Origin: Streptomyces griseiscabiei | GTDB taxonomy: Bacteria; Actinomycetota; Actinomycetes; Streptomycetales; Streptomycetaceae | Direction: 5' to 3' | NCBI RefSeq assembly: GCF_020010925.1 | Contig: NZ_JAGJBZ010000004.1 | Location: forward strand, 558,001 to 622,000 | DNA length: 64,000 bases | The notes under the pieces: generated by a model | What the model was told of the DNA's origin: nothing | Seen by the model: only the letters and a program-made list of their open reading frames with translations | Databases searched by the model: none | Shown: positions 8,381-17,415 of the stretch, in pieces | How positions within the stretch are numbered: position 1 is the first letter of the stretch | Layout of the letters: each line of letters begins with the position of its first letter | Translations under genes and position numbers: made by a program

Positions 8381-9763
8381 ATGACGCAGACAGCCGACGA
8401 CGCCCCGATCGCCGACGCCGATCCCGAGGCCGGCGCCGATCCCGAGGCCGGCGCCGACGCGCGTACCGCTGCTGACGCCCGTGCCCGCCGGGTCCGGGTC
8501 CACCGGGCCTGGTTCGTCGCCGCCGTCACCTTTGTGACGATCATCGGGGCGGCGGCCTTCCGCTCCCTGCCGGGGCTGCTGATCGACCCGCTGCACCAGG
8601 AGTTCGACTGGTCGCGCGGCACGATCGCGTCGGCGGTCGCGGTCAATCTGGCGCTGTACGGTCTGACGGCCCCGTTCGCCGCCGCGCTGATGGACCGCTA
8701 CGGCATCCGCCGGGTCGTCGCGGTGGCCCTGACGGTGATCGCGGTCGGGGCCGGTTCGACGGTGTGGATGACCTCGGCCTGGCAGCTGATGCTCTGCTGG
8801 GGCCTGCTGGTGGGGCTCGGCTCCGGTTCGATGGCGCTGGCCTTCGCGGCGACCGTCACCGACCGCTGGTTCACCCGGCGGCGTGGTCTGGTCTCGGGCA
8901 TCCTGACCGCCGCCTCGGCCTCCGGGCAGCTGATCTTCCTGCCGCTGCTGTCGTGGATCGTCTCCGAGCGCGGCTGGCGGCCCGCCTCCGTCACCGTGGC
9001 CCTCGCCGCGCTGGCCGTCGTCCCCTTCGTCTGGCTCCTGCTGCGCGACCACCCGGCGGACGTGGGGCTGAAGCCGTACGGGGCGAAGGAGTTCGTGCCG
9101 AAGCCGGAGCCGGTGCGGGGGGCGGCCCGGCGGGCGGTGACGGTGCTGTTCTCGGCGATGCGGACGGGGCCGTTCTGGCTGCTGGCCGGCACGTTCGCGA
9201 TCTGCGGCGCCTCCACCAACGGTCTCGTCCAGACCCATTTCGTGCCCGCCGCCCACGACCACGGCATGCCCATCACGGCGGCGGCCTCGCTGCTGGCGGT
9301 CATCGGGGTCTTCGACGTCCTCGGCACGATCGCCTCGGGCTGGTTCACCGACCGCTTCGACTCCCGGCGGCTGCTGGCGGTGTACTACGCGTTCCGGGGC
9401 GTCTCGCTCCTCTTCCTCCCGATGCTCCTCGCCCCCGCCGTCCACCTCCCGATGATCTTCTTCATCGTCTTCTACGGCCTCGACTGGGTCGCCACCGTCC
9501 CGCCCACCATGGCCCTGTGCCGCGAGCACTACGGCGAGGACAGCGCCATCGTCTTCGGCTGGGTCCTCGCCTCCCACCAGGTCGGCGCCGCCCTCGTCGC
9601 CTTCCTCGGCGGCCTCGCCCGCGACACCTTCGGCTCGTACGACGTCGTCTGGTACGCCTCGGGCGCGCTGTGCGCGGCGGCGGCGCTGATGGCGCTGGTG
9701 ATCCGGCGGCGGCCGGTGGGGCGGGCGGGGCAGCCGGGGGGCGCGGGGGTGGCGGTGGCCTGA
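8381..9763 (+). CDS. MFS transporter
   Basis: 460 residues with about twelve hydrophobic segments and the loop 2-3 motif MDRYGIRRVVAVAL typical of major facilitator carriers; layout resembles the oxalate/formate or monocarboxylate antiporter branch. ATG at 8381 gives a hydrophilic ~45-residue N-terminus with a duplicated DPEAGA unit; no strong ribosome site precedes it. Transported compound unknown. Divergent from the GlxA-type regulator gene, which suggests control by it. Confidence 0.9.
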   Translation: MTQTADDAPIADADPEAGADPEAGADARTAADARARRVRVHRAWFVAAVTFVTIIGAAAFRSLPGLLIDPLHQEFDWSRGTIASAVAVNLALYGLTAPFAAALMDRYGIRRVVAVALTVIAVGAGSTVWMTSAWQLMLCWGLLVGLGSGSMALAFAATVTDRWFTRRRGLVSGILTAASASGQLIFLPLLSWIVSERGWRPASVTVALAALAVVPFVWLLLRDHPADVGLKPYGAKEFVPKPEPVRGAARRAVTVLFSAMRTGPFWLLAGTFAICGASTNGLVQTHFVPAAHDHGMPITAAASLLAVIGVFDVLGTIASGWFTDRFDSRRLLAVYYAFRGVSLLFLPMLLAPAVHLPMIFFIVFYGLDWVATVPPTMALCREHYGEDSAIVFGWVLASHQVGAALVAFLGGLARDTFGSYDVVWYASGALCAAAALMALVIRRRPVGRAGQPGGAGVAVA

Positions 9764-9833
9764 CCCCGGCCCGTCGCGCGGTCCGCGTGGGGCAACCGTT
9801 TCGGCCGGGGCACACTCCCTGTAGGAGGGGAGG

Positions 9834-10391
9834 GTGCTGGTGATGATGTACATGGCAACGGCGGGGGCGACGGACGAGGACGCGTCCGGTCGCGGTGCCG
9901 CGCCGTCGGCGGTGTCGATGGCGGTGCTGGGCGTGGAGGGCGCGCTGCTGTGCGCGGTGCTGTCCCTGGCCGCGCTCGACGCCGACTCGGGGCCGGGCGA
10001 CGCGCTCGGAGGGCCGTCCTTCGGGGTTCTCCTGCTCTCCCCGCTGCTCCTGCTGCTCGTCCTCTTCGCGGCCACCGTACTGACCGTGGGCTATGTCCTG
10101 CCCGCCCTGCTGCTCGCCCACTGGACCGCCCGGCAGCTCACCGGCCGTATCGCCTGGTGGTGGATCCCGCCCGCCTGCACCCTGTGGGTCCTGCCCGCCC
10201 TCGCCGTCCCGTCCTGGCACCTCGCCGCCCTCGCGCTCTACGCGACGGTCCTGCCCCCGGCCCTGGCCGCCCACCACACCCTCGTACGCGCGGACCGGGG
10301 CCGCCCGGTCCAGCCCTGCGCGTCGATCCTCCTGTGGGGGGCGCTGGCCGTGGTGTGTGTGGTGGTCGTGGGGGTGGCGGTGGTGGGTTAG
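9834..10391 (+). CDS. small membrane protein, function unknown
   Basis: Up to 185 residues with four hydrophobic segments (about 28-48, 64-95, 105-135, 160-184) and few charged residues. GTG at 9834 follows AGGAGGGGAGG closely; ATG codons at 9843, 9846 and 9852 are alternatives with better spacing. No family recognised. It stands alone between the MFS gene and a strong hairpin. Confidence 0.65.
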   Translation: MLVMMYMATAGATDEDASGRGAAPSAVSMAVLGVEGALLCAVLSLAALDADSGPGDALGGPSFGVLLLSPLLLLLVLFAATVLTVGYVLPALLLAHWTARQLTGRIAWWWIPPACTLWVLPALAVPSWHLAALALYATVLPPALAAHHTLVRADRGRPVQPCASILLWGALAVVCVVVVGVAVVG

Positions 10392-10406
10392 GAGCGGGCC
10401 GGGCCG

Positions 10407-10442
10407 GGTGCCCGGGCCGGGTCTCCGCCCGGCCCGGGCACC
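10407..10442. terminator. strong hairpin between convergent genes
   Basis: GGTGCCCGGGCCGGG, a 6-base loop, then its exact 15-base complement, located between the membrane-protein stop and the GH62 stop. No T-run, as usual in Streptomyces. It probably ends transcription from both sides. Confidence 0.8.
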
Positions 10443-10466
10443 TGTGCGGACCCTGTTCTCACACCG

Positions 10467-11933
10467 TCAGCGCTGCAGGGTCAGCAGGCCCGGGCGGTAG
10501 GGCAGGAGGCCGTAGTCCCCGCTGGAGTTGGGGCTGCGGCCCTGGTAGAGCAGCTGCAGTCGGCAGGGGTCGACGGTCATGGTCTGATCGGCGCTGGAGC
10601 GGATCAGCTCACCGTGGCTGATGTCGTTGGTCCAGCCGGCTCCGCTGTTGGCCTTGCCGGCGAACGGGTTGCTCTCGGTCGTGGCCTGGGGGGTCCACGA
10701 GCCGTTCAGGCTGGTGGCCGTGAAGGAGCGGAAGTAGCGGCCCTGTGAGCCGATCGCCTCGACGATCATTAGGTAGCGGTTCTGGCCCTGCAGCTTGTAG
10801 ACCTGCGGGGCTTCGAACAGGTTGTTCCTCGTGTCGCTCATGACCACGGTGGAGGTCGCGCCGAAGCTGCCGGGGAAGTTCCCGATCGGCATGCTCGCCC
10901 GGTAGATCCTGCCGTTGTCGCCGGCGAAGAACAGGTACATGTTCGTGCCGTCACCGATGAGCGTCTGGTCGATGGGGCCTGTCCCGGAGTCGGAGATGCT
11001 TCCGGTGAAGAGCACCTGCGGGGACGACCAGCCGTTCGGGTTGGTGGGGTCGCTCGACGTCCGGTAGGAGAAGGCGGTCCCACCCCACTGGTAGGCCAGC
11101 ACCCAGATGTTCTTCGGCGCGAAGTAGAACAGGGACGGCGCGACGGTGGAGGACGACATCGTGTTCTGGGCGGCCGAGCCCATCTGCGACCAGTCGGTGA
11201 ACAGGCCGAAGTTCATCGACCCCCAGCGCGTCCCCGTGTCGTGCGTCGTCGCGTAGACGAGCTGCCTGCCGTTGTAGGGGGCGACGGTGAAGTCCTTGAG
11301 CGAGACCCATCCCGACTTGGGCTGCGCCAGCGCGCCCGTCGACGTCCAGCGGTAGGACGACGGAAGGTCGCACGAGCCGGAGCCGTCGCCGCCGACCTTG
11401 ACGAGCTGCCACTGCTGGTTGGTGCCGCCCCAGTCGTCGTACTGCACGACGTTCGCGTTGTCGGCGGTGCCGGCGCCCTGTACTTCGAGGGCCTTGTCGC
11501 TGTGGCGCGCGATGAGCCGTACGTAGCCGTCGGAGCTGTCGGCCAGCCGCCACTGCTGGTTGGTGCCGTTCAGGTCGGCCCACTGGACGATCGTGCCGCC
11601 GTTCGCCGTGGACAGGTTGTGGACGTCGAGCACCTTGCCCGAGTGACGGGACTTGACGCGGTAGTAGCCGCCGCCGGAGTCGACGAACTGCCACTGCTGC
11701 TGGGCCTGGTCGTTCCTGGTCCACTGCGTGATGCGGGCGCCGTCGTCGGTCGCCCTGTTGTGGACGTCCAGGGCCTTGCCGCTGTTGCGGTTGACCAGCA
11801 CGTACGAGGCGTTGGGGTCGACGGTCGCGGCGGCGGCGGGCTGGGCGCCGAGGAAGGCGGCCACGAGCAGCAGCGGCGCGAGGACCGCGAGCAGGCGTCT
11901 CGGACCGATCGGGGACGGGCGGCGGAACCACAT
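10467..11933 (-). CDS. abfB: secreted GH62 alpha-L-arabinofuranosidase with N-terminal CBM13
   Basis: 488 residues. Signal peptide 1-36 (ends QPAAAA). A ricin-B type CBM13 at ~38-180 has three QQW repeats (W81, W128, W175). The GH62 five-bladed propeller follows from ~188; by family comparison D214 (KDFT) is the base, D322 (PIDQ) the pKa modulator and E374 (LFEAP) the acid. Removes arabinose side groups from arabinoxylan. ATG at 11933 preceded by AAGGAGG. Divergent from xlnA, an arrangement I recall from S. lividans and S. coelicolor (abfB/xlnA), which supports the symbol. Confidence 0.92.
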   Translation of the reverse strand: MWFRRPSPIGPRRLLAVLAPLLLVAAFLGAQPAAAATVDPNASYVLVNRNSGKALDVHNRATDDGARITQWTRNDQAQQQWQFVDSGGGYYRVKSRHSGKVLDVHNLSTANGGTIVQWADLNGTNQQWRLADSSDGYVRLIARHSDKALEVQGAGTADNANVVQYDDWGGTNQQWQLVKVGGDGSGSCDLPSSYRWTSTGALAQPKSGWVSLKDFTVAPYNGRQLVYATTHDTGTRWGSMNFGLFTDWSQMGSAAQNTMSSSTVAPSLFYFAPKNIWVLAYQWGGTAFSYRTSSDPTNPNGWSSPQVLFTGSISDSGTGPIDQTLIGDGTNMYLFFAGDNGRIYRASMPIGNFPGSFGATSTVVMSDTRNNLFEAPQVYKLQGQNRYLMIVEAIGSQGRYFRSFTATSLNGSWTPQATTESNPFAGKANSGAGWTNDISHGELIRSSADQTMTVDPCRLQLLYQGRSPNSSGDYGLLPYRPGLLTLQR

Positions 11934-12011
11934 CAGAAGGGCCTCCTTGGGGACGGGGTGAGGCGGCGCCGATGCATCAGCGGAGCGGTCGTACCGGGAG
12001 CGGGGAACTGC

Positions 12012-12026
12012 TTCGAAACATTCGAA
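12012..12026. promoter_or_regulatory. CGAA-type dyad, abfB side
   Basis: TTCGAAACATTCGAA, imperfect only at the 3-base centre. It resembles the CGAAA-N-TTTCG elements reported upstream of Streptomyces xylanase genes and lies about 80 bases from the GH62 start. Confidence 0.6.
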
Positions 12027-12211
12027 GAATGCACCGAACCTTTGACGCCACAAGCTAGGAATGGGGACCTCTTCGGTCAAGAGCTGTCGCCGATCTGTCT
12101 ACAAACAGCTCCTTGTGGCGCCCCGGGGAGGCGGTGGCAAGGCGCGACAACCCAAGGGGGACAAAGGTGGGGGGAGTTGAGTGGGCGACGCTCGGTCGCT
12201 CGGTATGTTTC

Positions 12212-12222
12212 CGAAAGATTCG
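12212..12222. promoter_or_regulatory. CGAAA-type element
   Basis: CGAAAGATTCG, 10 of 11 to the xylanase-type element; second of three copies in the divergent region. Confidence 0.5.
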
Positions 12223-12232
12223 ATCGGTCATC

Positions 12233-12242
12233 GGAAACTTTC
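12233..12242. promoter_or_regulatory. GAAACTTTC element
   Basis: GGAAACTTTC contains the exact GAAA-C-TTTC core and lies 11 bases past the previous copy. Confidence 0.55.
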
Positions 12243-12295
12243 TTGGTGATGAGTATTGACGATTCACTGTCAATCCCTCAATCATCCCTCTCTGA

Positions 12296-14005
<1,710 letters not shown>

Positions 14006-14036
14006 GGGGATCCCTCACCGACGAAAGGGTGAACCG

Positions 14037-15404
14037 ATGAAGACCCACGGTGCGGCCCACCCCGCCGCTCCCGCACGACACCGCTGGTGGTCCCGGGTCG
14101 CGGCGCTGGCGGCGGCGACCCTCACGATCGGCATGCTCGCCGCGGTGCACCCGGCGCCCGCAGAGGCGGCGACGGTGGACACCGACGCCTGGTACGTCCT
14201 GGTCAACCGCAACAGCGGCAAGGCCCTCGACGTCACCGGCGCGTCCACCGCCGACGGCACGCGGGTCAGCCAGCGCACGCGCGACGACGGCACCCACCAG
14301 CAGTGGCGGTTCACGGACTCCGGCGACGGTTTCTACCGCCTCAGGGCCCGGCATTCGGACAAGGTCCTCGACGTGGCCGGCGCCTCCACCGCGGACGGTG
14401 CCGCGATCCAGCAGTGGGCCGACCACAACGGGGCCAACCAGCAGTTCCGCCTGGCCGACTCCGACGGGGGCCACGTCCGGCTGGTCAACCGCACCAGCGG
14501 CAAGGCGGTGGAGGTACAGGGCGCCTCCACCGCGGACGGCGGCGCCGTCGTCCAGTACACCGACTGGGGCGGCGCCAACCAGCAATGGCAGATGGTCAAG
14601 ATGTCGTCCGGCGGCGCGGGCGGATGCGGCAACGCCCCGGCCCTGGCGAGCGGTACGCACACGATCCAGAGCGGCGGCAAGAGCCGCAGCTTCATCCTCA
14701 GGGTTCCCGCCAACTACGACAACAGCCGCCCCTACCGGCTGATCTTCGCCTTCCACTGGCGGGGCGGCACCGCCGGCGACGTCGCCTCGGGCGGCACCAG
14801 CGGCAGCGCCTGGTCCTACTACGGCCAGCAGGAACAGTCCGGCAACAGCGCGATCCTCGTCGCCCCCCAGGGCCTCGGAAACGGCTGGGGCAACGCGGGC
14901 GGTGAGGACGTCGTCTTCGTCGACGACATGATCCGACGCATCGAGGGCGGCCTCTGTGTCAACCCGGGACAGCGCTTCGCCACCGGATTCAGCTGGGGCG
15001 GCGGGATGAGCTACGCGCTCGCCTGCGGCCGGGCGAACGTCTTCCGGGCCGTCGCGGTCATCTCCGGCGCCCAGATCAGCGGGTGCGACGGCGGCTCCCA
15101 GCCCATCGCCTACCTCGGCATCCACGGTATCGGCGACTCCGTCCTCAGCATCGGACAAGGCCGGTCCCTGCGCGACAAGTTCGTCGGCAACAACGGCTGC
15201 ACCCCCCAGAGCCCGCGTGAGCCCGCGCCGGGCAGCCGCACCCACATCACCACCGCCTACTCGGGCTGCCGTGCCGGATACCCGGTCCGATGGGCCGCGT
15301 TCGACGGAGGCCACATCCCCGGCCCGGTCGACGGCTCCTCCGGCGAGAGCGGCGTCACGACCTGGACCAAGGCGGAGATCTGGAGGTTCTTCGCACAGTT
15401 CTGA
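14037..15404 (+). CDS. secreted CBM13-linked esterase (feruloyl / acetylxylan type)
   Basis: 455 residues. Signal peptide ~1-44 (ends PAPAEA), CBM13 ~46-190 closely matching that of the GH62 enzyme ([14 protein letters not shown] in both), then an alpha/beta-hydrolase of the PHB-depolymerase/feruloyl-esterase family. Probable triad S319 (GFSWGG), D367 (GIGDS) and H426 (GGHIPG). It would remove ferulate or acetate from xylan. Starts 31 bases after xlnA with its own GAAAGG site, so probably co-transcribed. Ferulate versus acetate cannot be decided from sequence. Confidence 0.88.
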   Translation: MKTHGAAHPAAPARHRWWSRVAALAAATLTIGMLAAVHPAPAEAATVDTDAWYVLVNRNSGKALDVTGASTADGTRVSQRTRDDGTHQQWRFTDSGDGFYRLRARHSDKVLDVAGASTADGAAIQQWADHNGANQQFRLADSDGGHVRLVNRTSGKAVEVQGASTADGGAVVQYTDWGGANQQWQMVKMSSGGAGGCGNAPALASGTHTIQSGGKSRSFILRVPANYDNSRPYRLIFAFHWRGGTAGDVASGGTSGSAWSYYGQQEQSGNSAILVAPQGLGNGWGNAGGEDVVFVDDMIRRIEGGLCVNPGQRFATGFSWGGGMSYALACGRANVFRAVAVISGAQISGCDGGSQPIAYLGIHGIGDSVLSIGQGRSLRDKFVGNNGCTPQSPREPAPGSRTHITTAYSGCRAGYPVRWAAFDGGHIPGPVDGSSGESGVTTWTKAEIWRFFAQF

Positions 15405-15464
15405 GCACGGTTCGGATGACAGCGTGTCCGCACCTGGGGCGGGTTGACCGGCGGCCTTCCCGCC

Positions 15465-15664
15465 CTAAGGCCCTTCTGATGGATCTCCGCGGCGTCGCGA
15501 CGCCCGGCACGCACTCCCCCACTGCCTCAAGGGCGTGGGGGGACCCCCAGCCGCACGGCGCGAAGGGCCAGGTGGCTCCGCCACAAGACCCTCCACGCCG
15601 CACGCCGAGCGCACGCACCGAACGCCGCTCCTTCTCCCACAGAGATCCATCAGAAGGGCCCTAG
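15465..15664. mobile_element. ~200-bp element with 19-bp perfect terminal inverted repeats (MITE-like)
   Basis: Left end GGCCCTTCTGATGGATCTC at 15469-15487 and its exact complement at 15642-15660; outside these, CTAA and CTAG extend the similarity. The inside holds short C/G-rich palindromes (CCCCCAC...GTGGGGGG) and no gene. Its right end supplies the stop codon of the flavin reductase gene. No clear target duplication was seen, so mobility is inferred from structure only. Confidence 0.6.
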
Positions 15665-16374
15665 CCGGTGGTGAACCCGCCGAAGCGGCCCCGGTGGAAC
15701 AACAGGGGTGCGCTCTCCTCCGGGCCGGCACCGGTCCCGGCCCCAGTGCCGGTCCCGTCCTCGTCCCCCGTGGTCCCCAGTGACTCCACCCGGCCCACCA
15801 CGATCAGATGGTCGCCGCCGGTGTGGACGGCGTGGACGGTGCAGTCGATCCAGGCGACGGCGCCCGTCAGACGGGGGGAGCCCGTGGTGGGGGCGGGGGT
15901 GTGGGAGACACCGGCGAACTTGTCCGTGCCGCTCGCCGCGAAACGCCGGCACAACCCGCCCTGCTCCGCGGCGAGCACGTTCACGCAGAAGACACCCGCG
16001 CGAGCGATGCGGGGCCAGGTCGTCGACGTACGGCCGACCATGAAGACCACGAGGGGCGGGTCGAGGGAGAGGGCGGAGAAGGACTGGCAGGCGAAGCCGG
16101 CGGGGCGGCTGTCGGGGGTCTCGCCCGGGACGCCGTCCGCCGGGGGCGGTGCCGGGGCGGTGATGACCGTGACGCCCGTCGCAAAGTTGCCCAGGACGCG
16201 GCGGAACTCGGTCTGGTCGACCGGGGCCCGCTCGTTCTCGCCGACGCAGCGCAGCTCGGGGCGGGGGAGCGCGTCCACGACCGGTGGCGCGCTCGTCGTC
16301 CCACGGCTCCTGTCCGCCGGATCCGCTCTCAGGTAACGGACGGCGGCGGCCGCCATTCCCGCGTGTCCCATCAT
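15661..16374 (-). CDS. flavin reductase-like protein
   Basis: 237 residues of the FMN-binding flavin reductase family (HpaC/HsaB type): FRRVLGNFATGVTVIT, then FACQSFSALSLDPPLVVFMV and FCVNVLAAEQ. Such proteins give reduced FMN/FAD to two-component monooxygenases; no obvious hydroxylase partner adjoins it. There is a ~45-residue N-terminal extension and a low-complexity insertion (GTGTGAGTGAG) near the C-terminus. ATG at 16374 (alternatives 16371, 16356). A regulon operator lies 15 bases upstream. The stop codon is within the edge of the MITE-like element, suggesting the 3' end may have been altered. Confidence 0.85.
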   Translation of the reverse strand: MMGHAGMAAAAVRYLRADPADRSRGTTSAPPVVDALPRPELRCVGENERAPVDQTEFRRVLGNFATGVTVITAPAPPPADGVPGETPDSRPAGFACQSFSALSLDPPLVVFMVGRTSTTWPRIARAGVFCVNVLAAEQGGLCRRFAASGTDKFAGVSHTPAPTTGSPRLTGAVAWIDCTVHAVHTGGDHLIVVGRVESLGTTGDEDGTGTGAGTGAGPEESAPLLFHRGRFGGFTTG

Positions 16375-16388
16375 GTCGACGATTGAAA

Positions 16389-16403
16389 CTGACAGACCGT
16401 CAG
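16389..16403. promoter_or_regulatory. regulon operator, copy 3
   Basis: CTGACAGACCGTCAG, 11 of 12 arm positions. It precedes the flavin reductase gene. Confidence 0.75.
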
Positions 16404-16481
16404 AAGTGAAGTGCCGTCGCCCGCCGAGGTTGTGCGAGCTTGCTCAGGGCTGTCTCATGGCCGTCGGCGCCATCGTCATCG

Positions 16482-17348
16482 TCAGCGGCCTTCGAAGCGC
16501 GGGGTCCGTCGCTCCACGAAGCCCGCCACGCCCTCCTGGGCGTCGGCCGTCGTCATGTTGATCTCCTGGGCGGCGGCCTCGGCGGCGAAGGCGGTGGCGC
16601 GGTCGGTGTCGAGGGAGGTGTTGACCAGGTGTTTGGTCAGGGCCAGGGCGCGCGTCGGACCGGCGGCCAGCCGTTCCGCCCACTCCCGGGCCGTCTTCTC
16701 CAACTCCGGCGCGGGGACGACACGGTTGACCAGGCCGAGGCGCTCCGCCTCGGCGGCGGACAGGGCGTCCCCGAAGAACATCAGCTCCTTCGCCCGCTGA
16801 GGGCCGACGAGGCGGGGGAGTAGATACGCGCCGCCGCCGTCGGGGACCAGACCCCTCCGTACGAACACCTCGATGAAACGGGCTTCCTCGGCCGCCAGGA
16901 CCAGATCGCAGGCGAGGGCGAGGTGCGCGCCGAGGCCGGCCGCGGTGCCGTTCACCGCCGCGATCACCGGCTTCTCGCAGTCGAGGACGGCCCCGACGAG
17001 GCGCTGGGCGCCGAGCCGGATCATGCGCGCCACGTCACCGGGCACCCGCGCCTCGCCGCCGGTCGTCCCGCCGCCCGCGCCGCCCCGCAGGTCCGCTCCC
17101 GCGCAGAAGCCGCGGCCGGTGGCCGTGATGACGACCGCGCGCACGGCGGGGTCGGCGGAGGCGTCGGAGAGCAGGCCGATGAGGCGTTCCCGCTGGTCGG
17201 GGGTGAGGGCGTTCATCGCCTCGGGGCGGTTGAGGGTGATCCACGAGACGGCGTTGTCAGTGGCGTGCAGTAACAATGAGTCACGGGATTTTTCCGGCTG
17301 TTCGGGCTGTTCCGTCTGTTTCGGCTGTTCGAGGGGGGAAGCGGGCAT
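16482..17348 (-). CDS. enoyl-CoA hydratase/isomerase with a TTA codon
   Basis: 288 residues of the crotonase family; oxyanion-hole motifs FCAGADLRGG and NGTAAGLGAHLALACD. It hydrates or isomerises an enoyl-CoA. The N-terminus has a Q/E/P repeat (EQPKQTEQPEQPEK) from CTGTTCGG-type DNA repeats. Leu26 is encoded by TTA (complement 17271-17273), the rare codon read by the bldA tRNA, so translation should be developmentally limited. Lies 67 bases downstream of the acyl-CoA ligase on the same strand and is probably co-transcribed from the operators at 19.77-19.81 kb. Confidence 0.92.
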   Translation of the reverse strand: MPASPLEQPKQTEQPEQPEKSRDSLLLHATDNAVSWITLNRPEAMNALTPDQRERLIGLLSDASADPAVRAVVITATGRGFCAGADLRGGAGGGTTGGEARVPGDVARMIRLGAQRLVGAVLDCEKPVIAAVNGTAAGLGAHLALACDLVLAAEEARFIEVFVRRGLVPDGGGAYLLPRLVGPQRAKELMFFGDALSAAEAERLGLVNRVVPAPELEKTAREWAERLAAGPTRALALTKHLVNTSLDTDRATAFAAEAAAQEINMTTADAQEGVAGFVERRTPRFEGR

Positions 17349-17415
17349 GTGGGTGCTCCTGTTCTTACGCGGGGTGAGGGACGTGGTGGGGGTGGTGCTG
17401 GGGGCGTGGTGGCGC

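Noticed and set aside
7304..10075. 923-codon minus-strand open frame over the GlxA and MFS genes
   Set aside because: Composition-driven frame; spans two well-supported genes and has no domain.
12001..12010. Copy of the dispersed repeat (CGGGGAACTG)
   Set aside because: Only ten bases match the core and neither flank is present.
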